Counted from the first letter of the stretch, positions 33,758 through 42,545 are shown. The stretch: 64,000 nt of DNA from Pseudofrankia coriaricola (GCF_001854805.1 NZ_MBLO01000114.1:1-64000), one strand, 5' to 3'. Notes: generated by a model from the sequence alone, not told the origin. Numbers and translations: made by a program.

Positions 33758-34597
33758 GGCGGCCCTCGTCCTGGGGTCACTGACGAGCTCGCCCTACGGG
33801 TCCGGCTGCGGCCCTACCGGGCGGTGCTCGCGTCCCGGGCCAGGTCCCAGGCCTCCTACCGGGCGAACTTCGCCCTCGACCTGGTCAGCTCATTTCTCGC
33901 CGCCCTTGTCGAGCTGGCCGAGGTCTGGGTGCTGTTCCACGCCGTCACCCGCCTCGGCGGGCTGGAGTTCCACCAGATCCTGCTGGTGTTCGGCCTTGCC
34001 GACCTGGCCTTCTCGCTCGCCGACCTCGCCGTCGGGCACTGCGACAACCTGCCCACCTATCTGCGCGCCGGCACCCTCGACGTGTTCTACCTGCGGCCGC
34101 AGCCGTTGCTGCTGCAACTCGCCACCAGCGACATCACCCTGCGGCGGCTGGCGCGCGCGTCCGTTGGCCTGGTGGCGCTCATCGCCGGTCTGGCCGTCAA
34201 CGACATCGCCTGGGGAGTGGGCGCCGTGGCACTGCTGGTGGTCGCCCTGGCCAGCGGCTGCGCGACGTTCGCGGCGATGTTCGTCTGGGCGGGTGCCCTG
34301 CAGTTCTTCCTCATCGACGGCGCGGAGATGACCAACGCCTTCGTCTACGGCGGGCGCTATGCCGCCACCCAGCCGGCGTCGGTGTGGTCGCGCCCCCTCA
34401 AGGCGGTGTTCGGGTTCTTCTTCCCGATGGCCTTCGCCGGCTTCCTTCCGACGCTGCGGCTGCTCGACCTGCCGGCGCCCGCGTGGCTGCCGACGTGGCT
34501 CGGCTGGTGCGGGCCGCTCGCCGCGCTCTGGGCGTGGGCTATGGCACTGCTGTGCTGGCACTGGGGCGTCCGGCACTACCGCGGCGGCGGCGGATGA
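33737..34597 (+). CDS. ABC-2 family permease, subunit 2 (COG3694-like)
   Basis: This 286-residue permease has about six membrane segments. Conserved stretches are QASYRANFALDLVSSFLAAL, HCDNLPTYLRAGTLDVFYLR and the FVYGGRYAATQPASVWSRPL loop that is typical of the COG3694 partner permease. The first eight residues (MIFLRRSG) are encoded by the inverted hairpin element, so the true start may lie downstream or the element has become part of the gene. No strong ribosome site is visible because the hairpin arm occupies that position. It lies 21 bp after permease 1 and 38 bp before the ATPase. Confidence 0.9.
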   Translation: MIFLRRSGGPRPGVTDELALRVRLRPYRAVLASRARSQASYRANFALDLVSSFLAALVELAEVWVLFHAVTRLGGLEFHQILLVFGLADLAFSLADLAVGHCDNLPTYLRAGTLDVFYLRPQPLLLQLATSDITLRRLARASVGLVALIAGLAVNDIAWGVGAVALLVVALASGCATFAAMFVWAGALQFFLIDGAEMTNAFVYGGRYAATQPASVWSRPLKAVFGFFFPMAFAGFLPTLRLLDLPAPAWLPTWLGWCGPLAALWAWAMALLCWHWGVRHYRGGGG

Positions 34598-34635
34598 GAG
34601 AGGGCGAGGGAGATGACCGACGGGAGAACGGGCGG

Positions 34636-35589
34636 ATGAGCGCGATCGTCGAGACCCGTGGGCTGACCCGGGAGTTCACCGTCCGCGACGGGCGGCGCCG
34701 GCGGCGGCTGACCGCCGTCGACGACCTGACCGTACGCGTCGAGCCCGGCGAGGCGGTCGGCTACATCGGCGCGAACGGCGCCGGCAAGTCCACCACGATC
34801 AAGATGCTGACCGGCATCCTCGTGCCCACCAGCGGCACGGTGACCACCTGCGGTCTGCGCCCCGTCAAGGACCGGCGGCGGCTCGCCCGGCAGGTCGGGG
34901 TCGTGTTCGGGCAGCGCTCCCAGCTGTGGTGGGACCTGCCCGTCCGTGAGTCCTTCCGGATCCTGGCCGCCATCCACGCGCTGCCCGCCGCCACCGAGCG
35001 CGCCCGGACCGCCGAGCTGGTCGACCGGCTGGAGATGGCCGACTTCCTCACCACCCCGGTCCGTCAGCTGTCCCTGGGCCAGCGGATGCGCGCCGAGGTC
35101 GCGGCCGCGCTGCTGCACGCCCCGCGGCTGGTGATCCTCGACGAGCCGACGATCGGCCTCGATGTCCTGTCCAAGCAGCGGCTGCGGGAGTTCCTCATCG
35201 CCGAGCGCCGTACCCACGGCACGACGCTGCTGCTGACCACGCACGACATGGGCGACGTCCAGCGCCTGTGCGACCGGGTTCTGATCATCGACCACGGCCG
35301 TCTCGCCTACGACGGCGACCTGGTCGGCCTGGGGCGGGCCACCGGCGCCGAGCGGGTGCTCGTCGTCGACCTCGTCGGGCCGTCCCCGGACCTGACCGGG
35401 ATTCCCGCGGCCCGTCACCTGTCCAGCGAGGCGCACGGCCTGCGCCAGCGGCTCTCCTTCGACGCGGAGGCCACCACCGCCGCCCGCGTGTTCGCGGCCG
35501 TCGCCGAACGGGTCGAGGTCCTCGACTTCACCGTCGAGGAGCCCGACATCGAGGACGTCGTCCGCCGGATCTACGCCGCCCGCCGTTGA
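34636..35589 (+). CDS. ABC exporter ATPase (COG4586-like)
   Basis: This 317-residue ATPase has Walker A GANGAGKSTT near residue 44, the subfamily hallmark FGQRSQLWWDLPVRESF near 93-109, signature LSLGQRMRAEV near 140, Walker B LVILDEPTIGLD near 160-171, and the switch region LLTTHDMGDVQR. The C-terminus carries an extra beta-rich region ending EEPDIEDVVRRIYAARR. ATG 34636 follows GGGCGG at five bases. It energises the two upstream permeases. The cargo is unknown. Confidence 0.95.
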   Translation: MSAIVETRGLTREFTVRDGRRRRRLTAVDDLTVRVEPGEAVGYIGANGAGKSTTIKMLTGILVPTSGTVTTCGLRPVKDRRRLARQVGVVFGQRSQLWWDLPVRESFRILAAIHALPAATERARTAELVDRLEMADFLTTPVRQLSLGQRMRAEVAAALLHAPRLVILDEPTIGLDVLSKQRLREFLIAERRTHGTTLLLTTHDMGDVQRLCDRVLIIDHGRLAYDGDLVGLGRATGAERVLVVDLVGPSPDLTGIPAARHLSSEAHGLRQRLSFDAEATTAARVFAAVAERVEVLDFTVEEPDIEDVVRRIYAARR

Positions 35590-35613
35590 CGGCGCGCCGC
35601 CTGCCGCGGCGAC

Positions 35614-35655
35614 CATCCATGATCGCCAACCATGACGACACGGTGGTGATCTACC
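35614..35655. repeat. Dispersed palindromic element, copy C (internally deleted)
   Basis: This short copy keeps both ends of the ~80-bp element, CCATGATCGCCA at the left and ACGACACGGTGGTGATCTACC at the right (split across 35632-35655), but lacks the central loop region. It lies between the ABC ATPase and the LLM gene. Full-length relatives are at 40740, 43418 and 60012. Confidence 0.75.
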
Positions 35656-35779
35656 GGTCGCGTGCTGGCGGGCGAACGTCGGCGGGGCGGCGCCCGGCAG
35701 GCGGATCTGACGCGCCGTCAGATCCGGTGTGCCAGACTTCGGAACCGACCGGCTGGCGCGCTGGAAGGTGGCGACCTCG

Positions 35780-36850
35780 ATGTCCCAGGTACCGACGCGC
35801 GGCGAGGAGCCAACCGAGCCTGCGGAGCCGGCAGAGGCGGCGGAGGCGGCGGAGGCGGAGCCGGTTCTGTCGCTCGGGCTTCCGCCCAACGTCCGGGTGG
35901 TCGAGTACGCCAGGCTGGCCGAGCGGCTGGGCTACCACCGGCTGTGGCTGTTCGATTCGCCCGCGCTGTACGGCGACCTGTGGATGGCGCTCGGCCGGGT
36001 CGCCGAGGCGACCGAAAGCATCGGGCTCGGGACCGGGGTGGCCGTGCCCAGCCTGCGTCATCCGATGGTCACCGCGGCCGCTGTCGGCACGGTCGAGGAG
36101 CTCGCCCCCGGCCGCCTCACCTGCGCGTTCGGCACTGGCTTCACGGCCAGGGTGGCGCTGGGCCGCCCCGCGATGAGGTGGGCGGACCTGGCGCGCTACG
36201 TCCGCCAGGTGCGCGCCCTGCTCGCCGGCGAGGCCGTCGAGATCGACGGGGCGCAGGCGCAGATGCTGCACCGGCCGGGCTGGGGACCGTCCCGCCCGCT
36301 TGCCACACCACTGTGGGCCGCGCCGATGGGACCCAAGGGGTTCGCGACCGCGCGGGACCTCGACGTCGATGGCGTCATCTTCCCGGTCGTTCCCAACACG
36401 CCGCTGACCGACTGGAAGTCGCGGGCGCTGCTCGCGCACGGAACCGTCCTGCGCCCCGGCGAGGACCACACCAGCCCTCGGCTCGTCGAGGCCGTCGGGC
36501 CGTGGTTCGCGACCAGCTTCCACGGCGTCTGGGAGCTCTACCCACACGTCCTCGACAGCCTCCCCGGCGGTCCCGAGTGGCGGGCCGAGATGGAGGCCAG
36601 CCGACCGGCCGGCCAGCGCCACCTCGCGGTGCACGAGGGCCACGTCGTCACCCTCACCGAGGCCGATCGTGCCGGCATCGCCGCCGCCGGCCCGGCCATC
36701 CTGGGCACCGGCTGGACCGGCGAGGCCGCCTCGATCCGGGCCCGGACGCGCGAGGCGGGCGCCGCGGGGGTCACCGAGGTGGTCTACACACCGTCCGGCC
36801 CCGATATCCCGGCCGAGATCGAGGCGTTCGCCGCCGCCGCCAGGACCTGA
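35780..36850 (+). CDS. LLM-class (F420-dependent) oxidoreductase
   Basis: This protein of about 356 residues has LLM features: VVEYARLAERLGYHRLWLFD near 37-56, SIGLGTGVAVPSLRHPMVTA near 85-104, and LAPGRLTCAFGTGF, equivalent to the F420-binding strand. ATG 35780 follows a GGAAGGTGG site by about nine bases; a GTG at 35729 is an alternative that adds 17 residues. The first 30 residues are Glu/Ala-rich and probably disordered. The gene ends inside a large compound hairpin. Only about 49% of its length is obviously LLM by eye, so the subfamily is uncertain. Confidence 0.88.
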   Translation: MSQVPTRGEEPTEPAEPAEAAEAAEAEPVLSLGLPPNVRVVEYARLAERLGYHRLWLFDSPALYGDLWMALGRVAEATESIGLGTGVAVPSLRHPMVTAAAVGTVEELAPGRLTCAFGTGFTARVALGRPAMRWADLARYVRQVRALLAGEAVEIDGAQAQMLHRPGWGPSRPLATPLWAAPMGPKGFATARDLDVDGVIFPVVPNTPLTDWKSRALLAHGTVLRPGEDHTSPRLVEAVGPWFATSFHGVWELYPHVLDSLPGGPEWRAEMEASRPAGQRHLAVHEGHVVTLTEADRAGIAAAGPAILGTGWTGEAASIRARTREAGAAGVTEVVYTPSGPDIPAEIEAFAAAART

Positions 36851-36943
36851 ACGCCACGAGCGGCGCCCCGGGCCACGAGCGGGGCCCCATGAGCGGGCGC
36901 CGCGGGGCCATGAATGGCGCCCGACGAGCGTCGTGGCCGTTCA
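36848..36943 (+). terminator. Compound hairpin at the end of the LLM gene
   Basis: The outer arms TGAACGCCACGA (36848-36859) and TCGTGGCCGTTCA (36931-36943) pair with one bulge. Between them the motif CACGAGCGG-GCCCC is repeated and can form inner GC stems (GGGGCCCC-type). It starts at the LLM stop codon. It may act as a terminator; the internal repeats are more elaborate than needed. Confidence 0.6.
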
Positions 36944-37049
36944 GAGGTGGTTGGGCGATGTGGCTGTGTTCGGGTGGATGGCGTGTGGAATCCGTACGCC
37001 CGGGCAGGCGGCCCTGGGTGTCGAGGTCTGTTCTGTACCGTTCATTCGC

Positions 37050-37526
37050 GTGACGGACGAGCGTGAGGTTCTGGACTGGCGGACCTTCGGTGTCGCATCG
37101 AGGGAGCTGGCCCAGCTGGTCGCCGACGACGGGTTCCGGCCGGACCTGATCCTGGCGATCGCGCGCGGCGGCCTGTTCGTGGCGGGTGCTCTCGGCTATG
37201 CGCTGTCGGTGAAGAACCTGCACGTGATGAACGTCGAGTTCTACAACGGCGTCGGCGCCACTCTGGACATGCCGGTGATGCTGCCGCCTGTGCCGAGCAC
37301 GGTCGACTTCTCCGCGAAGAAGGTACTGATCGCCGACGACGTGGCGGACAGTGGCAAGACCCTCGTACTGGTCCGGGACTTCATCCAGGACCAGGTGGCC
37401 GATGTGCGGTCGGCCGTGGTCTACGAGAAGTCCCGGTCGCTGGTCAAGTGCGAGTACGTCTGGCGGCGCACCGACCGGTGGATCAACTTCCCGTGGAGCA
37501 CCCAGCCCCCGATCGTGAATCCGTGA
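37050..37526 (+). CDS. Xanthine/hypoxanthine-type phosphoribosyltransferase-like protein
   Basis: This 158-residue PRTase-fold protein has the PRPP-binding loop VLIADDVADSGKTLV near 92-106 and the DLILAIARGGLFVAG loop near 31-45. It should transfer a phosphoribosyl group to a purine-like base, or act as a regulatory PRTase. GTG 37050 was chosen because the product then has the standard N-terminus; a TACCGT box 9 bp upstream would allow a leaderless transcript. It is monocistronic. Substrate specificity cannot be read from sequence. Confidence 0.88.
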   Translation: MTDEREVLDWRTFGVASRELAQLVADDGFRPDLILAIARGGLFVAGALGYALSVKNLHVMNVEFYNGVGATLDMPVMLPPVPSTVDFSAKKVLIADDVADSGKTLVLVRDFIQDQVADVRSAVVYEKSRSLVKCEYVWRRTDRWINFPWSTQPPIVNP

Positions 37527-37543
37527 GTGCCGTGTCTCGGAAG

Positions 37544-37573
37544 GTGCTGGTCCGGAACGTGCTGGTCCGGAAC
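37544..37573. repeat. 15-bp tandem duplication
   Basis: GTGCTGGTCCGGAAC occurs twice head-to-tail just after the phosphoribosyltransferase gene, and a degraded third copy follows. It is probably a local slippage product with no evident function. Confidence 0.7.
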
Positions 37574-37728
37574 ATGGTGGCTCGGAATCCCGACGTCTGA
37601 CCACGGACCAGGACCGGTAGCGGCGGTCAACACACCGCGGACACCTTCGGGCGCGAGCTGATCGCACTGCCGCGGCGCCTCTGAGCCGCTCCTCACAGGA
37701 CATCACCCAGCCCTTCTCGCAACCATGT

Positions 37729-37744
37729 TCGCGATATATCGTGA
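37729..37744. promoter_or_regulatory. Inverted repeat around CGATATATCG upstream of the SIP gene
   Basis: A 16-bp palindrome with one mismatch (TCGCGATATATCGTGA), centred on a perfect CGATATATCG, lies 48 bp before the siderophore-interacting protein start. AT-rich ATATAT palindromes of this kind are typical PadR- or TetR-type operators. No such regulator is encoded next to it, so a distant one would be needed. Confidence 0.55.
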
Positions 37745-37791
37745 GCGTATCGTCCGTTGCGGAACGGACGGCTGAGCGATGGAGGTCGTCG

Positions 37792-38640
37792 ATGGCAGAG
37801 CAAGGAAGCAGACCGGGCGGAGGCGGCACAGGGCCCGGAAGGCCGCCTGGGCCGGGCCGGCGGCGCCCGCCGCCGCGACCGGTCGAGGTGGTGTCCGTCG
37901 CGCGCCTGGCGCCGTGGCTCGTGTCGGTGTCGCTCGGTGGCGACGCCCTCGCCGGGTTCGCCGTCGACGCACCCACCTCGCACATCAAGGTGTTCATCCC
38001 GCCGCCCGGCGAGGCCCTGGTGCTGCCCACTCCTGGGCCCGAAGGGCTCGTCTGGCAGGCGGATGCGCCGCGGCCGGTGATACGTACCTACACCCCGCGC
38101 CGCTTCGACCCGGCCACCGGCACGCTCGAGGTGCAGTTCGCCCTGCACGGCCCCGGGCGCGCCGCGTCCTGGGCCGAGGCGGCCAAAGCGGGTGACCGGG
38201 TGGCCGTCGCGGGGCCTGGCGGCCGCTTCCGGCTCGACCCGAGAGCGGAGCGCTGGTGGATCGCCGGCGACGAGAGCGCCGTTCCGGCGGTCGCCACCCT
38301 GCTGGAGGCGCTCCCGCCCACGGCCCGGGCCGAGGTGCATCTCGAGGTCGCGGACGCCGCCGACGCGATTCCGTTGCCAGGCCCGGCACAGACCTCGGTC
38401 ACCTGGCACCCGCGGCGAGACGCCGCGGCCTACGGCGCCGAACTCGTCGAGGCCGCGGCCGGTTCCTCCTTCACCGCCGGCACCAGCGCCTGGGCCGCCT
38501 GTGAGGCGGGTGCCGTGCGTCGCATCCGCCGGCACCTGTTGACGGAGAAGCAGGTCCCGGCGGCCGCCCTGACCACCCGCGGCTACTGGCGGCTCGGAAC
38601 CATGAACCATCCCGACCACGATTACGGGGACGACAGCTGA
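37792..38640 (+). CDS. Siderophore-interacting protein (FAD-dependent ferric-siderophore reductase family)
   Basis: This protein of about 282 residues has a flavin-binding barrel with the FAD motif RTYTPRRF near residue 100, and a nucleotide-binding domain with WWIAGDESAVPA near 156 and GTSAWAACEAGAVRRIRRHL near 226-245. Both are signatures of the SIP/ViuB family, which reduces Fe(III)-siderophores using NAD(P)H. It ends with GYWRLGTMNHPDHDYGDDS, the conserved tail. ATG 37792 has GGAGG six bases upstream. The N-terminal Gly/Pro/Arg run is lineage-specific. The operator-like palindrome upstream suggests tight control. Confidence 0.93.
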   Translation: MAEQGSRPGGGGTGPGRPPGPGRRRPPPRPVEVVSVARLAPWLVSVSLGGDALAGFAVDAPTSHIKVFIPPPGEALVLPTPGPEGLVWQADAPRPVIRTYTPRRFDPATGTLEVQFALHGPGRAASWAEAAKAGDRVAVAGPGGRFRLDPRAERWWIAGDESAVPAVATLLEALPPTARAEVHLEVADAADAIPLPGPAQTSVTWHPRRDAAAYGAELVEAAAGSSFTAGTSAWAACEAGAVRRIRRHLLTEKQVPAAALTTRGYWRLGTMNHPDHDYGDDS

Positions 38641-38809
38641 CCGACGGGCGTCGGGCGTCGGGTCCGCCGAACCGTCTCGGGCCTGGGGTCTCCGGGTGCG
38701 GCGGCCGGTCAGCGCGGGGTGGAGATCGTCGGACGGGCCGCCCGGTATCGGCCGAACTGGGCCGGTATAGCGTGACGGGTGAGAACCGGTCACCGTGTGG
38801 AGTTACCCC

Positions 38810-40696
38810 GTGATTGATGGCTACAGCTCGTTCGAGCGGGTCGGGGGTGGTGGATTCAGCACCGTCTACCGCGCCTACCAGGAGGTCTTCGACCGGCAGG
38901 TCGCGGTCAAGGTCCTGCACGCCGATCTGCATGACGACGACGCGCGGCGCCGATTCCTGCGTGAGTGCCGCGCGACGGGCCGGCTGACCGGGCACCCGCA
39001 CATCATCACCGTGTTCGACGCCGGCACCACCCGGGAGAACCGGCCGTATCTCGTGATGGAGTACTTCCCCGGGGGCTCGCTCGGCGACTCCCTGCGGGCG
39101 CGGGGACCGTTGCCGGTCGCGGCCGTGGCGAACCTGATGCTCCCGATCGCCGACGCGCTCGCGACCGCCCACCAGGCCGGCATCGTGCACCGCGACCTGA
39201 AGCCGGCCAACATCCTGCTGCGTGGCCCCGCCGACCCGGTCCTGTCTGATTTCGGCATTGCCGGCGTGTTCGACGCCGGGAATGCCGCCACTCTGTCGGC
39301 CGCCTATACCCCCGGCTACGCGGCGCCCGAGGTGCTGTCCGGCGACCCGCCCAGCCCGCCAGCCGACCTGTTCGCCTTCGGCGCCACCCTGTTCGTCCTG
39401 CTCGCGGGCAGCTCGCCGTTTCCGGGGAAGCTGGCGACGCAGATCCTGCCGCGCATTCTCGCCGGGGAGATCGCCCCGCTCGACCGTCCCGATCTGCCGC
39501 CGGATGGCCTCGCGCTGGTTCGGTCACTGCTGGCCGCCGATCCCAGCCAGCGCCCGGGCTGGGAGGAGATCTCGGCGCGGCTGACCTCGCTGGCCGCGAT
39601 CGACGGGCCGGAGCCGAGCGGCCCCACGGCGCGCGTCGACGCGCCGGCGCCGGCCAGCGCCGCACCTGTCAGCGCCGGCGGTCCTGACAGCACCGACCGC
39701 CTTGGCGGCGCCGACGATCCTGACGGCGCCAACCGTCCTGAGGGCAACAACTACCACCCTGAGAGCACCGACGGATTCGGCGGCGCGACCGTCGATGGCC
39801 TCGTCCCGCTGGCGGGGCCCGCCGGCCCAGAGCCAGCCACGTCGGCCACGTCGGCCACGTCGGCCGAGGGCCCGTCGGCGGCCCGCTCGCCGGACCGACC
39901 TGCCCGGCGGCGGTCACTCGTTCTGCTGCTCCCGGTCGTCGCGGTCGTGGTGATCGCCGTCCTGATCGCCGTCCTGGTGACCCGGCCGGGCGGGGACGGC
40001 GACGAGCTGCCGCCCGGCCGCGGCGTGACCGACCGCGCGGACAAGGCGGCGGGCCTGAGCGGCAAGGACGAACTCGCGGCGGCCACCGAGGCGCTCGACG
40101 TGACAGGACCGCCGGGGGCGGGCGCGGGGACCCGGACCGGCGTCGGGGCCTCCGGCCCAGGGTCTGGTTCAGCGGCGTCGGGCGCGCCGGGCGCGGATCC
40201 GGGAGGGGCGATCCAGAGCTCGGCGGGCGGGCCGGCGGCTTCCTCCGAAGCGGTGCCCGGAGGCTCGCCCGCACCGGCGCCACCCGCGCCGCCGGAATCC
40301 AGCCCGCCGGCGCCGCCGGCCGGCGAGTCCTGCGCGTCGTCGGCGGTGACGACCACCGACTACAGGAACCGGAGCTGGTCCACCCGCTACGTCTGCCGGA
40401 CCTACGTCGGCTCGGCGGTCTACGCGAACGTCAGGACCAGCGACGGGTCCCTCGACGACTCCGGCTACATGGACGCCGCCAACCAGGTATGGGTGATCTG
40501 CCAGTACCAGGGCCGCGCCAACCCGACGATCCAGGGCAACACCAACACCTGGTGGCTTTACACCCAGGGCGACACCGCCCGCGACAACGCCTTCGGCTAC
40601 ACCCACGCCTGGGGGTACCTGCCGGCCACCGCCGTCGCCCAGGGCGGCCAGAACGAGGCGATCCCCGGCGTCCCCAGCTGCGGTGGCTACCTGTGA
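38810..40696 (+). CDS. Transmembrane Ser/Thr protein kinase with extracellular SH3-like domain
   Basis: This protein of about 628 residues starts at GTG 38810, preceded by TGGAG at seven bases; another GTG at 38795 is possible. The kinase domain (about 1-265) has GGGGFSTVY, VAVKVL, HRDLKPAN and SDFGIA in normal order, so it should be active. A Pro/Ala/Glu linker (about 270-370) leads to one membrane segment (RSLVLLLPVVAVVVIAVLIA), then a Gly/Pro-rich region. The C-terminal extracellular domain carries several Cys and Trp residues (ending SCGGYL) and resembles an SH3-like sensor. It probably senses an envelope signal. A palindromic element (copy B) follows. Confidence 0.93.
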   Translation: MIDGYSSFERVGGGGFSTVYRAYQEVFDRQVAVKVLHADLHDDDARRRFLRECRATGRLTGHPHIITVFDAGTTRENRPYLVMEYFPGGSLGDSLRARGPLPVAAVANLMLPIADALATAHQAGIVHRDLKPANILLRGPADPVLSDFGIAGVFDAGNAATLSAAYTPGYAAPEVLSGDPPSPPADLFAFGATLFVLLAGSSPFPGKLATQILPRILAGEIAPLDRPDLPPDGLALVRSLLAADPSQRPGWEEISARLTSLAAIDGPEPSGPTARVDAPAPASAAPVSAGGPDSTDRLGGADDPDGANRPEGNNYHPESTDGFGGATVDGLVPLAGPAGPEPATSATSATSAEGPSAARSPDRPARRRSLVLLLPVVAVVVIAVLIAVLVTRPGGDGDELPPGRGVTDRADKAAGLSGKDELAAATEALDVTGPPGAGAGTRTGVGASGPGSGSAASGAPGADPGGAIQSSAGGPAASSEAVPGGSPAPAPPAPPESSPPAPPAGESCASSAVTTTDYRNRSWSTRYVCRTYVGSAVYANVRTSDGSLDDSGYMDAANQVWVICQYQGRANPTIQGNTNTWWLYTQGDTARDNAFGYTHAWGYLPATAVAQGGQNEAIPGVPSCGGYL

Positions 40697-40739
40697 CAGG
40701 CGCCGCCCCCCGGCAGCGTTTGCCCGGCGGCATCCAACT

Positions 40740-40823
40740 GGCAGATCACCAGTGACGTGTTGTCGTAGTCGTGGATCCGGTCAAATCGCGACCCTGGCGA
40801 CACGTTCGCGACGATCATGAATG
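40740..40823. repeat. Dispersed palindromic element, copy B (inverted)
   Basis: Reverse-complemented, this 84-bp segment aligns end to end with copy A at 60012. It has the same ends (CATTCATGATCG...TGGTGATCTGCC), the same two inner arms and a similar central loop (ATTTGACCGGATCC). It lies in the convergent gap between the Ser/Thr kinase and the SDR-type reductase. Confidence 0.82.
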
Positions 40824-40856
40824 AGCGCGGGTGGGCAGACCTGCGCCGCGGCTGGG

Positions 40857-41525
40857 CTAGTTGGCGACGCCGACGGTGTGCTCGACCGTCTGGGGCTCGT
40901 CGAGAGCGCGCAGCATGCAGTGGGCCACATCCGCGCGGGAGACAGCGACGCCGCCGCGCAGGTTCCGGTCGAGGGCCGTGCGGTAGGTGGTGGTCAACGG
41001 GCCGTCGGTCAGCCGCGGCGGCCGGACGACCGTCCAGTCCAGGTCGCTGTCGCGCAGTACCTCCTCCATCCGGGCGAGGTCGGCGTAGTGCGCGCGCAGG
41101 ACGGTCCTGATGCCGGGGGAGAGCAGGAAGCGGGTGAAGAAACCGTCACCGGCGTCGTGCCGGGGCGGGCGCGGCCGGCCCGGCGAGGGGACCTGGCCGA
41201 TCGGCGCCGCGCTGACGACGACGATTCGCCGGACGCCGCTCGCGCGCATCGCCGAGGCGATCGCCGTCGTGCCCCGCCAGGCGACCCCGGCGTCCTTCTT
41301 CCCTCGGGCGCCGAGGCCGGACAGGACCGCGTCCGCGCCGGCGAGCGCGGTCGCCAGCGCCGTGGGGTCGGCTGCCGCGAGGTCGGCGGCGACGACCCGC
41401 GCCGGGACCGGCGGCAGCGCGTCCGGCCGGCGCACGACGGCGGTCACCTCGTGACCGGCCGCGGTCGCCTGCTCGAGAAGATGCCGCCCGATGCCACCCG
41501 TGGCCGCGAAGATCGCTAGTTTCAT
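40857..41525 (-). CDS. NAD(P)-binding SDR/NmrA-like reductase
   Basis: This 222-residue atypical SDR has the motif AATGGIGRHL (residues 7-16) and a central strand VRRIVVVSAAPIG. The later region SDLDWTVVRPPRLTDGPLTT is typical of the YwnB/BVR-B-like NmrA group. Start 41525 gives MKLAIFAATGGIG, the family beginning; a longer in-frame start exists but adds only nine unconserved residues. It is divergent from an ECF41-like sigma factor across about 70 bp. ECF41 sigma factors are known to lie next to such oxidoreductase/epimerase genes and to activate them, so this is its likely target. Confidence 0.92.
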   Translation of the reverse strand: MKLAIFAATGGIGRHLLEQATAAGHEVTAVVRRPDALPPVPARVVAADLAAADPTALATALAGADAVLSGLGARGKKDAGVAWRGTTAIASAMRASGVRRIVVVSAAPIGQVPSPGRPRPPRHDAGDGFFTRFLLSPGIRTVLRAHYADLARMEEVLRDSDLDWTVVRPPRLTDGPLTTTYRTALDRNLRGGVAVSRADVAHCMLRALDEPQTVEHTVGVAN

Positions 41526-41595
41526 CGTTGCTCCAGACGCGTCAGATCCGCCCATCGCGGTTCGTCATCGGTATGACGGATCCAGAGGGGGAACC

Positions 41596-42486
41596 ATGAC
41601 CGACGGCGGCGGCGACCCGCTCACCGAACAGTTCGAGACCCATCGGCCACACCTGCGGGCGGTTGCCTACCGCATGCTGGGTTCCCTCAGCGAGGCGGAC
41701 GACGCGGTGCAGGACGCGTGGCTGCGGCTCACCCGTGCCGACCGCGGGGACGTGGTGAACCTGCCCGGCTGGCTGACGACGGTGGTCGCGCGGATCTGCC
41801 TGGATATGCTCCGGGCGCGCCGGGCCCGACGGGAGGAACAGTTCGGGGTCCACCTGCCCGAGCCCCTGGTGAGTCGCGAGGACGCCACCGACCCCGAGCA
41901 GGAGGTCCTGCTCGCCGATGCCATCGGGCTCGCGCTGCTGGTGGTGCTCGACACGCTGACCCCCGCGGAGCGCATCGCGTTCGTGCTGCACGACCTGTTC
42001 GGGGTGCCGTTCGACGAGGTCGGCAGGGTCGTCCGGCGCTCACCGGCCGCCGCGACGCAGCTCGCCAGCCGCGCCCGGCGCCGGGTGCGTGGCGCCGGTG
42101 TGACCTCGGACGTCGACCGCGCGCGGCACCGGGAGCTCGTCGACGCGTTCCAGGCCGCGGCGCGCGACGGCGACCTCGACGGCCTGCTCGCCGTGCTGGA
42201 CCCCGACGTCGTGCTGCGCGCCGACGCCGGCACCCGGCTGGGCGCGTCGGGCGAGGCCCGCGGCGCCCGGGCGGTCGCCGCGGAGGTGTCGACGTTCGCG
42301 CCGATGGCTCCGTTCGGGCGGCGGGCGCTGGTGAACGGAGTCCCGGGAATCGTGGTCATCCCGACTGGCATGACGCCGACCGCGATCCTCGGCTTCACGG
42401 TGCGCGGCGGACGGATCACCGAGATTGACGTGTTCGCCGACCCCGACCGGCTGCGGCGGCTGGACCTGACGGCGTTCGCGCCCTGA
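41596..42486 (+). CDS. ECF sigma factor of the ECF41/SigJ type with SnoaL-like C-terminus
   Basis: This 296-residue protein has a sigma2 region (about 10-80, LRAVAYRMLGSLSEADDAVQ and DAWLRL), a linker containing NLPGWLTTVVARICLDMLR, and a sigma4 region (about 125-180, LTPAERIAFVLHDLFGVPFD). About 110 C-terminal residues form a SnoaL/NTF2-like domain with NGVPGIVV. ECF41 factors use this built-in domain instead of an anti-sigma factor. The divergent SDR gene is the expected partner. ATG 41596 has AGAGGGGGA upstream. Confidence 0.95.
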   Translation: MTDGGGDPLTEQFETHRPHLRAVAYRMLGSLSEADDAVQDAWLRLTRADRGDVVNLPGWLTTVVARICLDMLRARRARREEQFGVHLPEPLVSREDATDPEQEVLLADAIGLALLVVLDTLTPAERIAFVLHDLFGVPFDEVGRVVRRSPAAATQLASRARRRVRGAGVTSDVDRARHRELVDAFQAAARDGDLDGLLAVLDPDVVLRADAGTRLGASGEARGARAVAAEVSTFAPMAPFGRRALVNGVPGIVVIPTGMTPTAILGFTVRGGRITEIDVFADPDRLRRLDLTAFAP

Positions 42487-42501
42487 CCCGGCGGTGCCAT
42501 C

Positions 42502-42545
42502 CCTCGAGGGCCGTCCGCGGCGGTGAACGCGGACGGCCCTCGAGG
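42502..42545. terminator. Perfect 17-bp bidirectional terminator hairpin
   Basis: The arm 42502-42518 (CCTCGAGGGCCGTCCGC) pairs perfectly with 42529-42545 around a 10-base loop. It sits between the convergent ECF41 gene (stop 42486) and the CAP gene (stop at 42560), so it most likely ends both transcripts. Confidence 0.85.
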
